Part shown: one piece after another, positions 57,736-64,000 of the stretch
Layout: each line of letters opens with the position of its first letter
Numbering within the stretch: the first letter of the stretch is position 1
Origin: Futiania mangrovi
Lineage (GTDB): Bacteria > Pseudomonadota > Alphaproteobacteria > Futianiales > Futianiaceae
DNA: 64,000 nt
Direction: 5' to 3'
Assembly (NCBI RefSeq): GCF_024158125.1
Contig: NZ_JAMZFT010000001.1
Location: forward strand, 1-64,000
Program-made: the position numbers and the translations under genes
The notes under the pieces: generated by a model
The model's database searches: none
Told to the model about the DNA's origin: nothing
What the model saw: the letters and a program-made list of their open reading frames with translations, nothing else

Positions 57736-57891
57736 GGGCAAAGCTGCCGGAATCGGCCTGCAGGACGCGCCTGCCACGACGGCATCAGCCCAAATTTTGT
57801 GCATCTGAAAAGATGGCAATTGCGAAGGCAGAAAATACACGAACGGACTTGATTTTTGTGCGTCGCAGCGTCAGATTATTGCAGTGCGGCG

Positions 57892-57982
57892 TTGACACAT
57901 CGGCCGACGCAGCACGTGCCCTTCACGGGCGTTTCCTCCCTAGACTGAAGCCACCTTGGGCCTACCAAGGTGGCTTTTTTTT
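57892..57982 (+). ncRNA. Candidate small RNA with a pyrimidine-rich anti-Shine-Dalgarno stretch
   Basis: A very strong Rho-independent terminator reading rightward (57948-57982) has no annotated gene before it; both neighbours are on the minus strand. A perfect TTGACA (57892-57897) lies 51 bases before the hairpin, with an unclear -10 near 57915. The RNA would be about 55 nt from near 57927: a GTTTCCTCCC stretch (57931-57940) followed by the terminator stem. GTTTCCTCCC is complementary to the ribosome-binding regions of the two solute-binding-protein genes in this window. The 5' end is uncertain. The remaining part of the 57662-57891 gap is AT-richer and holds only the CtrA-like motif. Confidence 0.5.
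57948..57982 (+). terminator. Strong Rho-independent terminator (rightward)
   Basis: A perfect 12-bp stem (57948-57959 with 57965-57976) and 5-nt loop are followed by six more T residues. The last T bases form part of the stop codon (TAA, minus strand 57983-57981) of the convergent GNAT gene, so the element is shared with the end of that gene. Confidence 0.85.
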
Positions 57983-58538
57983 ACCCGCGCCCGGCGGGAG
58001 GGGCGCTGTCGCCCGCACCCAGGGGGCGCTGCATGTAGACGACATCGAGCCAGCGGCCGCGCTTGAACCCGACCGCGCACACCATGCCCGTCCGTTCGAA
58101 CCCCAGCGCGGCGTGCAGCCCGATGGAGCCCGCGTTGCCGCTGTCGCCGATCACGGCGACCATCTGGCGGAAGCCGCGCGCCTCGGCGTCGGCGACGAGG
58201 CGGGAGAGCAGGACGCGCCCGATGCCTCGGCCGGCCATATCCGGGTGCACGTAGATCGAATCCTCGACCGTGAAGCGGTAGGCGCTGCGCCTGTGATAGG
58301 GGCCCGCATAGGCATAGCCCGCGACCGCCCCGCCTGCCGCTGCGACCAGCCAGGGATAGCCGCCGTCCTGCAGCGTAGTCAGGCGTCCGAGCATCTCGTC
58401 CGAAGAGGGGGGAATTTCCTCGAACGTGCCGAAGCCGTTCAGCACGTGATGCGCGTAGATCGCCGCGATGCCCGGCACGTCAGCTGCGGTTGCGGGCCGG
58501 ATGTCGAGGCCGGGGAGATCGGTCGGTGCCGCGGTCAT
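57981..58538 (-). CDS. GNAT N-acetyltransferase, phosphinothricin/methionine-sulfoximine type
   Basis: This is a 185-aa acetyltransferase. The fold begins DIRPATAADVPGIAAIYAHHVLNG, seen by its landmarks IRPATAADV and IYAHHV; the acetyl-CoA site is VHPDMAGRGIGRVLL; and GDSGNAGSIGLHAALGFERTG plus VGFKRGRWLDVVYMQR are characteristic of the Pat/Bar/MnaT subgroup, which acetylates L-methionine sulfoximine-like amino acids. The start ATG 58538 follows a gap of 19 bases from the N-formylglutamate amidohydrolase stop, so they are likely co-transcribed. The actual substrate is unproven. Confidence 0.9.
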   Translation of the reverse strand: MTAAPTDLPGLDIRPATAADVPGIAAIYAHHVLNGFGTFEEIPPSSDEMLGRLTTLQDGGYPWLVAAAGGAVAGYAYAGPYHRRSAYRFTVEDSIYVHPDMAGRGIGRVLLSRLVADAEARGFRQMVAVIGDSGNAGSIGLHAALGFERTGMVCAVGFKRGRWLDVVYMQRPLGAGDSAPPAGRG

Positions 58539-58557
58539 GGCGATCGTGTCCGCTGTT

Positions 58558-59496
58558 TCAGGGGCGGGCCAGCGCCTCGGTCATCAGGTGGAGAAACTGT
58601 CCCAGCCGTGTCTTCAGCCCGTCGTATCCGGAATTCGGCACGATCCGCGCCTCGTCCATGTAGAGATCGCGCCGCACCTCGATCTGGAAGGCATGCACGC
58701 GCTCGCCGGGGCGGCCGTAGTTCTGGGTGTTGAAGCCGCCGGCATAGGGCCGGTTGCGAACCACGCTGAGGCCGAGCGAGCGGAACGCCGCCTCTGCCCG
58801 CGCGATCAGGTCCGGTGCGCATGCCGTACCGTGCCGGTCGCCCAGGATGATGTCGGGCCGCGCCTCGCCCGCGTCGAGATCGCTGAACCCCCCGACGGAC
58901 GGCATGGAATGGCAGTCGATGAGCACCGCCGCGCCGAACCGGTCGCGCGTTTCGGCCAGCAGCCGCGACAGCTTCGCGTGATAGGGGCGGTAGCACCGGA
59001 CGATCCGCGCCTCCGCCTCGTCGAAGCGCAGCTTGCGCCGGTAGATCGCGCGCCCGCCGCCGACACGCCGCGCGATGGTGCCGAGGCCGCTGGCCACGCG
59101 GGGTGAGCGCGTGTTGACGTGCGCGGGCAGGGGATCGGCGAACATGGTGGGGTCCAGCTCGTAGGCTTCCCGGTTCACGTCGAGATAGGCGCGCGGGAAG
59201 GTGGCCCGCACCATCGGCATGCCGAGTGCCAGCCCGCCGGAGAAGAGGTCGTCGACGAAGGCGTCTTCCGAGGTGCGCAGCGCCAGCGGGTCGAGATCGC
59301 TGGCCGCCAGGAATTCCGATGGATAGACGTCGCCGGAATGCGGCGAGGACAGCACGATGGGCACGGTCTGGGCGGCCGGGTGCAGCACCTCCACGGCCGG
59401 GCGGACCCCGCCATCCGGCGATGTCCGGGGCCGGTCCTGGCTGGCGGTGTCCGCCTCTGCGGCGGCCTCGTGGCCGGGGTTGTGAAGGGAAGTCAT
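58558..59496 (-). CDS. N-formylglutamate amidohydrolase family protein
   Basis: This zinc-dependent hydrolase family acts in histidine degradation (N-formylglutamate to glutamate plus formate) and on related N-formyl amides. The predicted protein is 312 aa from ATG 59496; upstream extension to 59757 shows no conserved sequence. SSPHSGDVYPSEFL near residue 51, FVDDLFSGG, YLDVNREAYELDP, VLIDCHSMPS and FQIEVRRDLYMDE carry the family's His/Glu residues. No hut genes are adjacent. The start is uncertain because the first 30 residues are low complexity. Confidence 0.88.
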   Translation of the reverse strand: MTSLHNPGHEAAAEADTASQDRPRTSPDGGVRPAVEVLHPAAQTVPIVLSSPHSGDVYPSEFLAASDLDPLALRTSEDAFVDDLFSGGLALGMPMVRATFPRAYLDVNREAYELDPTMFADPLPAHVNTRSPRVASGLGTIARRVGGGRAIYRRKLRFDEAEARIVRCYRPYHAKLSRLLAETRDRFGAAVLIDCHSMPSVGGFSDLDAGEARPDIILGDRHGTACAPDLIARAEAAFRSLGLSVVRNRPYAGGFNTQNYGRPGERVHAFQIEVRRDLYMDEARIVPNSGYDGLKTRLGQFLHLMTEALARP

Positions 59497-59679
59497 CGGC
59501 GCAGGATCGGTCCCAGTTGACGAACGCGGACGCGCGCGACACGCTTTTCCGGACGTGCGCCGGGGGGCGCCGGACGGGGGAAACGCGCGCTTAACGGTTA
59601 GGCGAGGATAGTGTCGCGGGCCGGGGCCGTCCACGTCTTCCGGGTCCCTGGACCGATCACCGCAAGGGAGTTCCGGCCG

Positions 59680-60039
59680 ATGGCCACAATCCTGCTCGCC
59701 GAGGACGACGATGCCATGCGTCTTTTCCTCTACCGGGCACTGAAACGGGCAGGACATTCGGTGACGGCGGTGGGCGACGGGTCAACCGCCCTCAGGCACG
59801 TCAAGACGCGGCCCTACGACCTGCTGCTGTCGGACGTGGTGATGCCGGGCCTCGACGGGGTGGAGCTTGCGCGCCGCGCCGCCGACCTGCGGCCGGCCAT
59901 GAAGATCATGTTCATCACGGGGTTCGCGGCGGTGGCGCTCAACCCGGCCAATGGCGCGCCGGTGGATGCGCCCGTGGTCTCCAAGCCCTTCCATCTCAAG
60001 GATCTCGTGACCACGATCGAGGGATTGCTCGCGGCATGA
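59680..60039 (+). CDS. cpdR: Single-domain response regulator CpdR
   Basis: CpdR is a phospho-switched adaptor: unphosphorylated, it directs ClpXP to CtrA and other substrates in alphaproteobacteria. The 119-aa product is a receiver domain only, with the acidic pair in LLAEDDDAMRLFLYRALKRAG (seen in AEDDDAMR), the phosphoacceptor in LLSDVVMPGLDGVELARR and the switch residues FITGFAAVAL and SKPFHLKDLV. These last two match the CpdR signature closely. ATG 59680 is 9 bases after AAGGGAG. It is not linked to cckA/chpT here. A TTAAC sequence at 59591-59595 is only a half CtrA site. Confidence 0.92.
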   Translation: MATILLAEDDDAMRLFLYRALKRAGHSVTAVGDGSTALRHVKTRPYDLLLSDVVMPGLDGVELARRAADLRPAMKIMFITGFAAVALNPANGAPVDAPVVSKPFHLKDLVTTIEGLLAA

Positions 60040-60060
60040 AATTTCTTCGCGCAGGGTGAC

Positions 60061-60089
60061 TTGCGCAGCCGCGCCGCCTTGGGTATAGG
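60061..60089 (+). promoter_or_regulatory. Promoter of tRNA-Val
   Basis: TTGCGC (60061-60066), 17 bases, then TATAGG (60084-60089), the same arrangement as at rpe. The expected start is near 60096, 18 bases before the tRNA. Confidence 0.65.
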
Positions 60090-60113
60090 AGGCGCCTCGC
60101 ATTCGGCGGCTTC

Positions 60114-60188
60114 GGGCGCGTAGCTCAGCGGGAGAGCACTACGTTGACATCGTAGGGGTCGGTGGTTCGATCCCACCCGCGCCCACCA
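60114..60188 (+). tRNA. tRNA-Val (anticodon GAC)
   Basis: A full cloverleaf folds: acceptor GGGCGCG (60114-60120) with CGCGCCC (60178-60184); D arm with GCTCAGCGGGAGAGC; anticodon stem CTACG/CGTAG around TTGACAT, giving anticodon GAC (GUC/GUU Val codons); T arm GGTGG-TTCGATC-CCACC; discriminator A and genomically encoded CCA (60186-60188). Length is 75 nt. No other tRNA is adjacent. Confidence 0.97.
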
Positions 60189-60263
60189 TCGCCGACGCGA
60201 AAACTGATTGAGCGGTCCGTTCACCCGGGCCACGGGTCAAACGGCTGAAGGCACGAGGACGAC

Positions 60264-60389
60264 ATGAAGATCCGCAACTCGCTGAAGTCGCTGAAGAGCC
60301 GGCATCGCGACTGCCGCGTCGTGCGCCGCAAGGGCCGCGTCTACGTCATCAACAAGACGCAGCGCCGCTACAAGGCGCGCCAGGGCTGA
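60264..60389 (+). CDS. rpmJ: 50S ribosomal protein L36
   Basis: This 41-residue ribosomal protein sits near the peptidyl-transferase region of the 50S subunit. The sequence opens [17 protein letters not shown], has [21 protein letters not shown] at the end (split), and contains only one cysteine (Cys17). It is therefore the zinc-free (C-minus) type of L36 usual in alphaproteobacteria, which would spare zinc; this is of note in a window that also holds the Zur regulon, though no Zur box is visible here. ATG 60264 has GAGGAC upstream. Followed by a terminator. Confidence 0.95.
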   Translation: MKIRNSLKSLKSRHRDCRVVRRKGRVYVINKTQRRYKARQG

Positions 60390-60438
60390 CGCACCCGCCG
60401 GGTCTTGCACCCGGCTGTTCGCGTGCTGGAATTCGCGG

Positions 60439-60471
60439 AGGGCCGCGCACCGGTGGGTGCGGCGGCCCTTT
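60439..60471 (+). terminator. Rho-independent terminator of rpmJ
   Basis: A 13-pair GC-rich stem with one bulged G and a 4-nt loop (60439-60469) is followed by TTTCG. It lies 49 bases after the rpmJ stop and before the glc operon. Confidence 0.7.
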
Positions 60472-60647
60472 CGCATGCGCGGGCGGATCTTCTTTCTGCA
60501 GTGCGCCTTGCCGTTTCCCTGGCGGTACAGGTTCCGCGAGATTGTTTCCCGCGCGGAAAGGACGCTTCTCCGCGCCCACGCCGTCTGCGGCGTTTGATTT
60601 GCCCGCCGCCGGCGCTACGCTCTGACGGCGAACGGGGAGAACGCGCC

Positions 60648-62138
60648 ATGCTGACCATGCCCAAGCCCGACGAGCACGCCTTCGCCCGGCGCGAGGAACT
60701 GGTCGCCCGCCTGCGCGAGATCCTGCCCGCCGCCTCCGTCATCGACAGCGAGACGGAGCGGCGCGCCTATGATTGCGACGCCTTCACGATGTACCGGCAA
60801 TTGCCGCTCGTCGTCGCCCTGCCCGAGACCGTGCCCCAGGTCGCCGCGGTGCTGAAACTGGCGCGCGAGATGGACGTCAAGGTCGTGCCGCGCGGGGCGG
60901 GTACCTCGCTCTCTGGCGGGTCGATGCCGCTCGAGGACGGCATCCTGCTCTCCATGATGAAGTTCAACCGCGTGCTCGAGATCGACTGGGAGAACCGCTG
61001 CGCCGTCGTGCAGCCGGGCGTGACCAATCTCGGCATCACGAAGGCGGTGGAGCATCGCGGCTTCTATTACGCGCCCGATCCCTCCTCGCAGATCGCCTGC
61101 TCGATCGGCGGCAATGTGGCGGAGAACTCGGGCGGCGTGCATTGCCTGAAGTACGGGCTGACGACCAATAATTTGCTGGGCATCGAGATGGTGACGATGG
61201 AGGGGGAGGTCATCCGCCTCGGCGGCAAGCATCTCGACCCGGACGGCTACGACCTGATGGGCGTGATGACGGGGTCGGAGGGCCTGCTCGGAGTCGTGAC
61301 CGAGGTCACCGTGCGCATCCTGCAGAAGCCGCAGACCGCGCGCGGCCTGCTGATCGGCTTCCCGAGCGTGGCGGCGGGCGCCGACACGGTCGGCGCGATC
61401 ATAGGCGCGGGCATCATTCCGGGCGGCCTCGAAATGATGGACAGGCCCGCGATCCTGGCGGCGGAGGATTTCTGCGCCCCCGGCTATCCGCGCGACGCCG
61501 AATCGCTGCTGATTTGCGAACTCGACGGTACGCCGTCGGAGGTCGACGCGCTGGTGGACCGCGTCAGCGCCATCGCGCGGGACAATGGCGCGACCTTCCT
61601 CAAGGTCTCCGAGACGGAGGAGGAGCGGCTGGGCTTCTGGGCCGGCCGCAAGAACGCCTTTCCCGCGGTCGGCGCGATCGGGCCGGACTATCTCTGCATG
61701 GACGGCACGATCCCGCGCGGGCGGCTGGCGGAGGTGCTGACCGGCATGCAGTCGCTGGCCGAGAAGCACGGGCTGCGCGTCGCCAACGTGTTCCACGCGG
61801 GCGACGGCAACCTGCATCCGCTGATCCTCTACGATGCGAACAAGCCGGGCGACATCGAGAAGGCGGAAGAGTTCGGCGGCGATATTCTCAAGCTCTGCGT
61901 CGAGGTGGGCGGCGTGCTGACCGGCGAGCATGGCGTGGGCGTCGAGAAGCGCGACCTCATGGGCACCATGTTCGACGAGACCGACCTCAAGCAGCAGCAG
62001 CGGCTGAAGTGCGCCTTCGATCCGACGCAGCGGCTCAATCCGGGCAAGGTGTTCCCGACGCTGCACCGCTGCGCGGAGCTTGGCCACATGCACGTCCACC
62101 GCGGGCAGGTGCCGTTTCCGCACCTGCCGCGCTTCTGA
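60648..62138 (+). CDS. glcD: Glycolate oxidase FAD-binding subunit GlcD
   Basis: GlcD is the catalytic FAD subunit of glycolate oxidase, which converts glycolate to glyoxylate. It is 496 aa. The FAD-binding type 4 domain has VPRGAGTSLSGGSMP, and SSQIACSIGGNVAENSGG; the C-terminal cap ends with VANVFHAGDGNLHPLI, GGVLTGEHGVGVEK and QRLNPGKVFP. ATG 60648 has GGGGAGA 7 bases upstream. First gene of the glcDEF operon; glcE begins 15 bases downstream. A glcC-type regulator is not seen in the window. Confidence 0.96.
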   Translation: MLTMPKPDEHAFARREELVARLREILPAASVIDSETERRAYDCDAFTMYRQLPLVVALPETVPQVAAVLKLAREMDVKVVPRGAGTSLSGGSMPLEDGILLSMMKFNRVLEIDWENRCAVVQPGVTNLGITKAVEHRGFYYAPDPSSQIACSIGGNVAENSGGVHCLKYGLTTNNLLGIEMVTMEGEVIRLGGKHLDPDGYDLMGVMTGSEGLLGVVTEVTVRILQKPQTARGLLIGFPSVAAGADTVGAIIGAGIIPGGLEMMDRPAILAAEDFCAPGYPRDAESLLICELDGTPSEVDALVDRVSAIARDNGATFLKVSETEEERLGFWAGRKNAFPAVGAIGPDYLCMDGTIPRGRLAEVLTGMQSLAEKHGLRVANVFHAGDGNLHPLILYDANKPGDIEKAEEFGGDILKLCVEVGGVLTGEHGVGVEKRDLMGTMFDETDLKQQQRLKCAFDPTQRLNPGKVFPTLHRCAELGHMHVHRGQVPFPHLPRF

Positions 62139-62153
62139 AGCGGGGACGTGGCC

Positions 62154-63371
62154 ATGGACCCGGCCGGGCAGACCCTTCATCCGGCGGACGAGGCGCAGCT
62201 CGCCGAGGCTGTCGCCGCCGCCGTCGCCAGCGAGACGCCGGTCGCCGTCGCGGGCGGGGGCACGCGCTCGGGCCTCGGCCGGCCCGTGGAGGCAGGCGCC
62301 CTGATCGACACGCGCGGCATGTCGGGCGTCCTGTTCTACGAGCCGGGGGAGCTTGTGCTGTCCGCGCGCGCGGGCACGCCGCTTGCCGAGATCGTCGCCA
62401 TGCTCGACGCGGAGGGGCAGGAGCTTGCCTGCGAGCCCATGGACTTCGCCGCGCTCTCCGGCCTCGACCCGGCGGAGGCATCGGGCACGCTGGGCGGCAT
62501 GGTCGCGGCGGGCGTCGCGGGCCCGCGCCGCATCCGGGCGGGTGCCGTGCGTGACCATGTGCTGGGCTTCCGCTGCGTCACCGGACGGGCCGAACCGATC
62601 AAGTCCGGCGGCCGCGTGATGAAGAACGTGACGGGCTACGACCTCTCCAAGCTCGTGACCGCCTCGCACGGAACCTTGTGCGTGCTGACCGAGGTGACCG
62701 TGAAGGTGCTGCCGAAGCCGGAAACGCAGGCGACGCTCGTCCTGCATGGCCTCGACGACGCCGCCGCCGTCGCCGCGCTGACGAGGGCGAGCGGCACGCC
62801 GCACGAGGGCTCCTCCTTCGCCCATGTGCCGGAAGGGACGAGCCCAGACGGCATCGCGCGCACGGCGATCCGGCTGGAAGGGCCCGAGGTGTCGGTGAGC
62901 GCGCGCGTCGCCGACATGATCCGCGACGTGGCCGGCAGCGCGGAGACGAGCACACTCGACGCCGGTGCCTCCGCCACGTTCTGGAACGACCTGCGCGACG
63001 GTCTGCCCGTCGTGGCGGGCGAGGGCCAGGTCTGGCGCATCTCGGTCGCCCCGACGGCGGGGCCGGTCGTCATGACCGCGATCCGCGCGGCGGGCGTGCC
63101 GGTGCTGGCGCACGCCTACGACTGGGCGGGCGGCCTGATCTGGCTGCGCGTCGAAGCAGCAGGCGACGCCCACGCCGATGCGATCCGGGCGGCGGTGGCC
63201 GCGGCAGGCGGCGGGCACGCGACGCTCTTTCGCGCAGACGACGACGTGCGCCGCGCGGTTCCCGTGTTCCAGCCGCAGCCGTCCGCGCTCGCCGCGCTGA
63301 CGGCGCGTGTGAAGCATGCCTTCGACCCGGTCCGCGTGCTCAACCGCGGCCGCATGCGCGAGGACCTGTAG
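62154..63371 (+). CDS. glcE: Glycolate oxidase subunit GlcE
   Basis: GlcE is the second FAD-type subunit of glycolate oxidase. The product is 405 aa from ATG 62154, with GGGGA 7 bases upstream; GTG 62148 is an alternative. Like GlcD it is an FAD/PCMH-type protein, with VAGGGTRSGLGRPV, SGTLGGMVAAGVAGPRR, GGRVMKNVTGYDLSKL and FDPVRVLNRGRM, all GlcE hallmarks. The intergenic distances (15 bases to glcD, 3 to glcF) indicate one operon. Confidence 0.95.
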   Translation: MDPAGQTLHPADEAQLAEAVAAAVASETPVAVAGGGTRSGLGRPVEAGALIDTRGMSGVLFYEPGELVLSARAGTPLAEIVAMLDAEGQELACEPMDFAALSGLDPAEASGTLGGMVAAGVAGPRRIRAGAVRDHVLGFRCVTGRAEPIKSGGRVMKNVTGYDLSKLVTASHGTLCVLTEVTVKVLPKPETQATLVLHGLDDAAAVAALTRASGTPHEGSSFAHVPEGTSPDGIARTAIRLEGPEVSVSARVADMIRDVAGSAETSTLDAGASATFWNDLRDGLPVVAGEGQVWRISVAPTAGPVVMTAIRAAGVPVLAHAYDWAGGLIWLRVEAAGDAHADAIRAAVAAAGGGHATLFRADDDVRRAVPVFQPQPSALAALTARVKHAFDPVRVLNRGRMREDL

Positions 63372-63374
63372 CCC

Positions 63375-64000
63375 ATGCAGACCCATTTCACCCTCGCCCA
63401 GCTTGCCGATCCGCAGGTCGCCCGGTCGGAGCAGATCCTGCGCAACTGCGTGCATTGCGGCTTCTGCACGGCGACATGCCCGACGTTTGCGTTGCTCGGC
63501 GACGAACTCGACAGCCCGCGCGGGCGCATCTACCTCATCAAGGAGATGCTGGAGAACGACCGCCCCGCGGACGAGAAGACGGTCACGCACATCGACCGCT
63601 GCCTCTCCTGCCTCTCCTGCATGACCACGTGCCCGTCCGGCGTGCACTACATGCACCTGGTCGACCATGCCCGCGCGCATATCGAGAAGACCTACCGCCG
63701 CCCGCTGATGGACCGGCTGGTGCGCGCGATGCTCGCCGCCGTGCTGCCGCGCACCGTACCGTTCCGGCTGGCGCTGTTCGGCGCGCGTCTCGCCCGGCCC
63801 TTCGCGGGGCTGATGCCTGCGCGGCTGAGGCCGATGCTGGCCATGGCGCCTGCGCACATCCCGTCGCCATCCCATGTCGACCGGCCGCAGGTCTTCCGGG
63901 CGGAGGGAGAACGGCGGATGCGCGTCGCCCTGCTCAACGGTTGCGCGCAGAAGACGCTCGATCCCACGATCAACGAGGCGACGGTGCGCCTTCTGACCCG
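63375..64000 (+). CDS. glcF: Glycolate oxidase iron-sulfur subunit GlcF (3' end outside the window)
   Basis: The first 208 residues of the electron-transfer subunit are visible. Two 4Fe-4S ferredoxin motifs, CVHCGFCTATCP (residues 25-36) and CLSCLSCMTTCP (76-87), come first, and the CCG-type domain begins after about 175 with RVALLNGCAQKTLDPTINEA. The ATG at 63375 is 3 bases after the glcE stop. GlcF passes electrons from the flavins to the quinone pool at the membrane. The frame is open at the right edge. Confidence 0.94.
   Translation, partial: MQTHFTLAQLADPQVARSEQILRNCVHCGFCTATCPTFALLGDELDSPRGRIYLIKEMLENDRPADEKTVTHIDRCLSCLSCMTTCPSGVHYMHLVDHARAHIEKTYRRPLMDRLVRAMLAAVLPRTVPFRLALFGARLARPFAGLMPARLRPMLAMAPAHIPSPSHVDRPQVFRAEGERRMRVALLNGCAQKTLDPTINEATVRLLT

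Noticed and set aside
57898-57946. TAGACT (57941-57946) as the -10 element of the candidate sRNA
   Set aside because: No -35 lies 16-18 bases upstream of it, and the TTGACA at 57892 is 43 bases away; the RNA would also start inside the terminator.
59591-59602. A CtrA site upstream of cpdR (TTAACGGTTA)
   Set aside because: The two TTA elements are not 7 bases apart as in a full CtrA site; only a half-site is present.
60615-63875. A 1086-residue minus-strand frame over glcD-glcE-glcF
   Set aside because: An antisense shadow of three genes with complete conserved motifs; the frame ignores gene boundaries.

Overview
The window is a 64-kb stretch of high-GC chromosome, about two thirds GC or more by eye. 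It is almost certainly from a free-living alphaproteobacterium. Supporting features are a CpdR-type single-domain response regulator, a DUF3035/BamF-like lipoprotein, a fused indolepyruvate ferredoxin oxidoreductase, a TRAP 2-oxoacid-type transporter, a ROSE-type RNA thermometer before hsp20, and a Zur box of the alphaproteobacterial type. I cannot fix the order or genus, although several families are common in Rhodobacterales and their relatives. Most genes are ordinary metabolic and housekeeping genes, packed tightly with many 4-nt ATGA/GTGA overlaps. I see no insertion sequence, integrase, CRISPR array or rRNA.

Layout. 1-3999: the 3' part of a very large multidomain protein (Fic, HExxH zincin-like, GGDEF-like), the most unusual gene here. 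4016-6294: nucleotide-sugar dehydrogenase and ribulose-phosphate epimerase. 6299-9586: a complete zinc-uptake locus, zur-znuC-znuB divergent from znuA around a Zur box. 9602-17730: hisI, prpE, an orphan histidine kinase, a small His/Gly-rich HExxH protein, and the giant indolepyruvate oxidoreductase. 17977-21400: a TRAP transporter operon. 21645-25581: a YcjX/YcjF pair, an AEC carrier and xanthine phosphoribosyltransferase. 25589-29172: an orphan HyuA-type subunit, a DUF547 protein and TspO.

29490-33498: ileS-lspA-bamF-like operon. 33619-39616: two M16 peptidase subunits, pgi and mutL. 39620-49720: a leftward run with rsmD and rluB at its end and, before them, a branched-chain-type ABC transporter (two ATPases, two permeases, binding protein) flanked by two CoA ligases. 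This looks like an uptake-and-activation module for a carboxylic acid. 49960-53729: hsp20 under a heat-shock promoter and thermometer, phosphomanno/glucomutase, SCP2 protein, HisN-like phosphatase and an XRE regulator. 53950-59496: typA, quinone oxidoreductase, a lytic transglycosylase-like protein, a candidate small RNA, a GNAT acetyltransferase and N-formylglutamate amidohydrolase. 59680-60389: cpdR, tRNA-Val(GAC) and rpmJ. 60648-64000: glcD, glcE and the start of glcF (glycolate oxidase).

Themes: zinc homeostasis is a self-contained regulon. Two solute-binding-protein genes each have a strong hairpin immediately 3' of the gene inside the operon. Their ribosome-binding regions are complementary to a pyrimidine stretch in the candidate sRNA near 57.93 kb. 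Start codons were moved inward from the longest frame wherever a ribosome-binding site or an upstream terminator supported it, and each case is stated.
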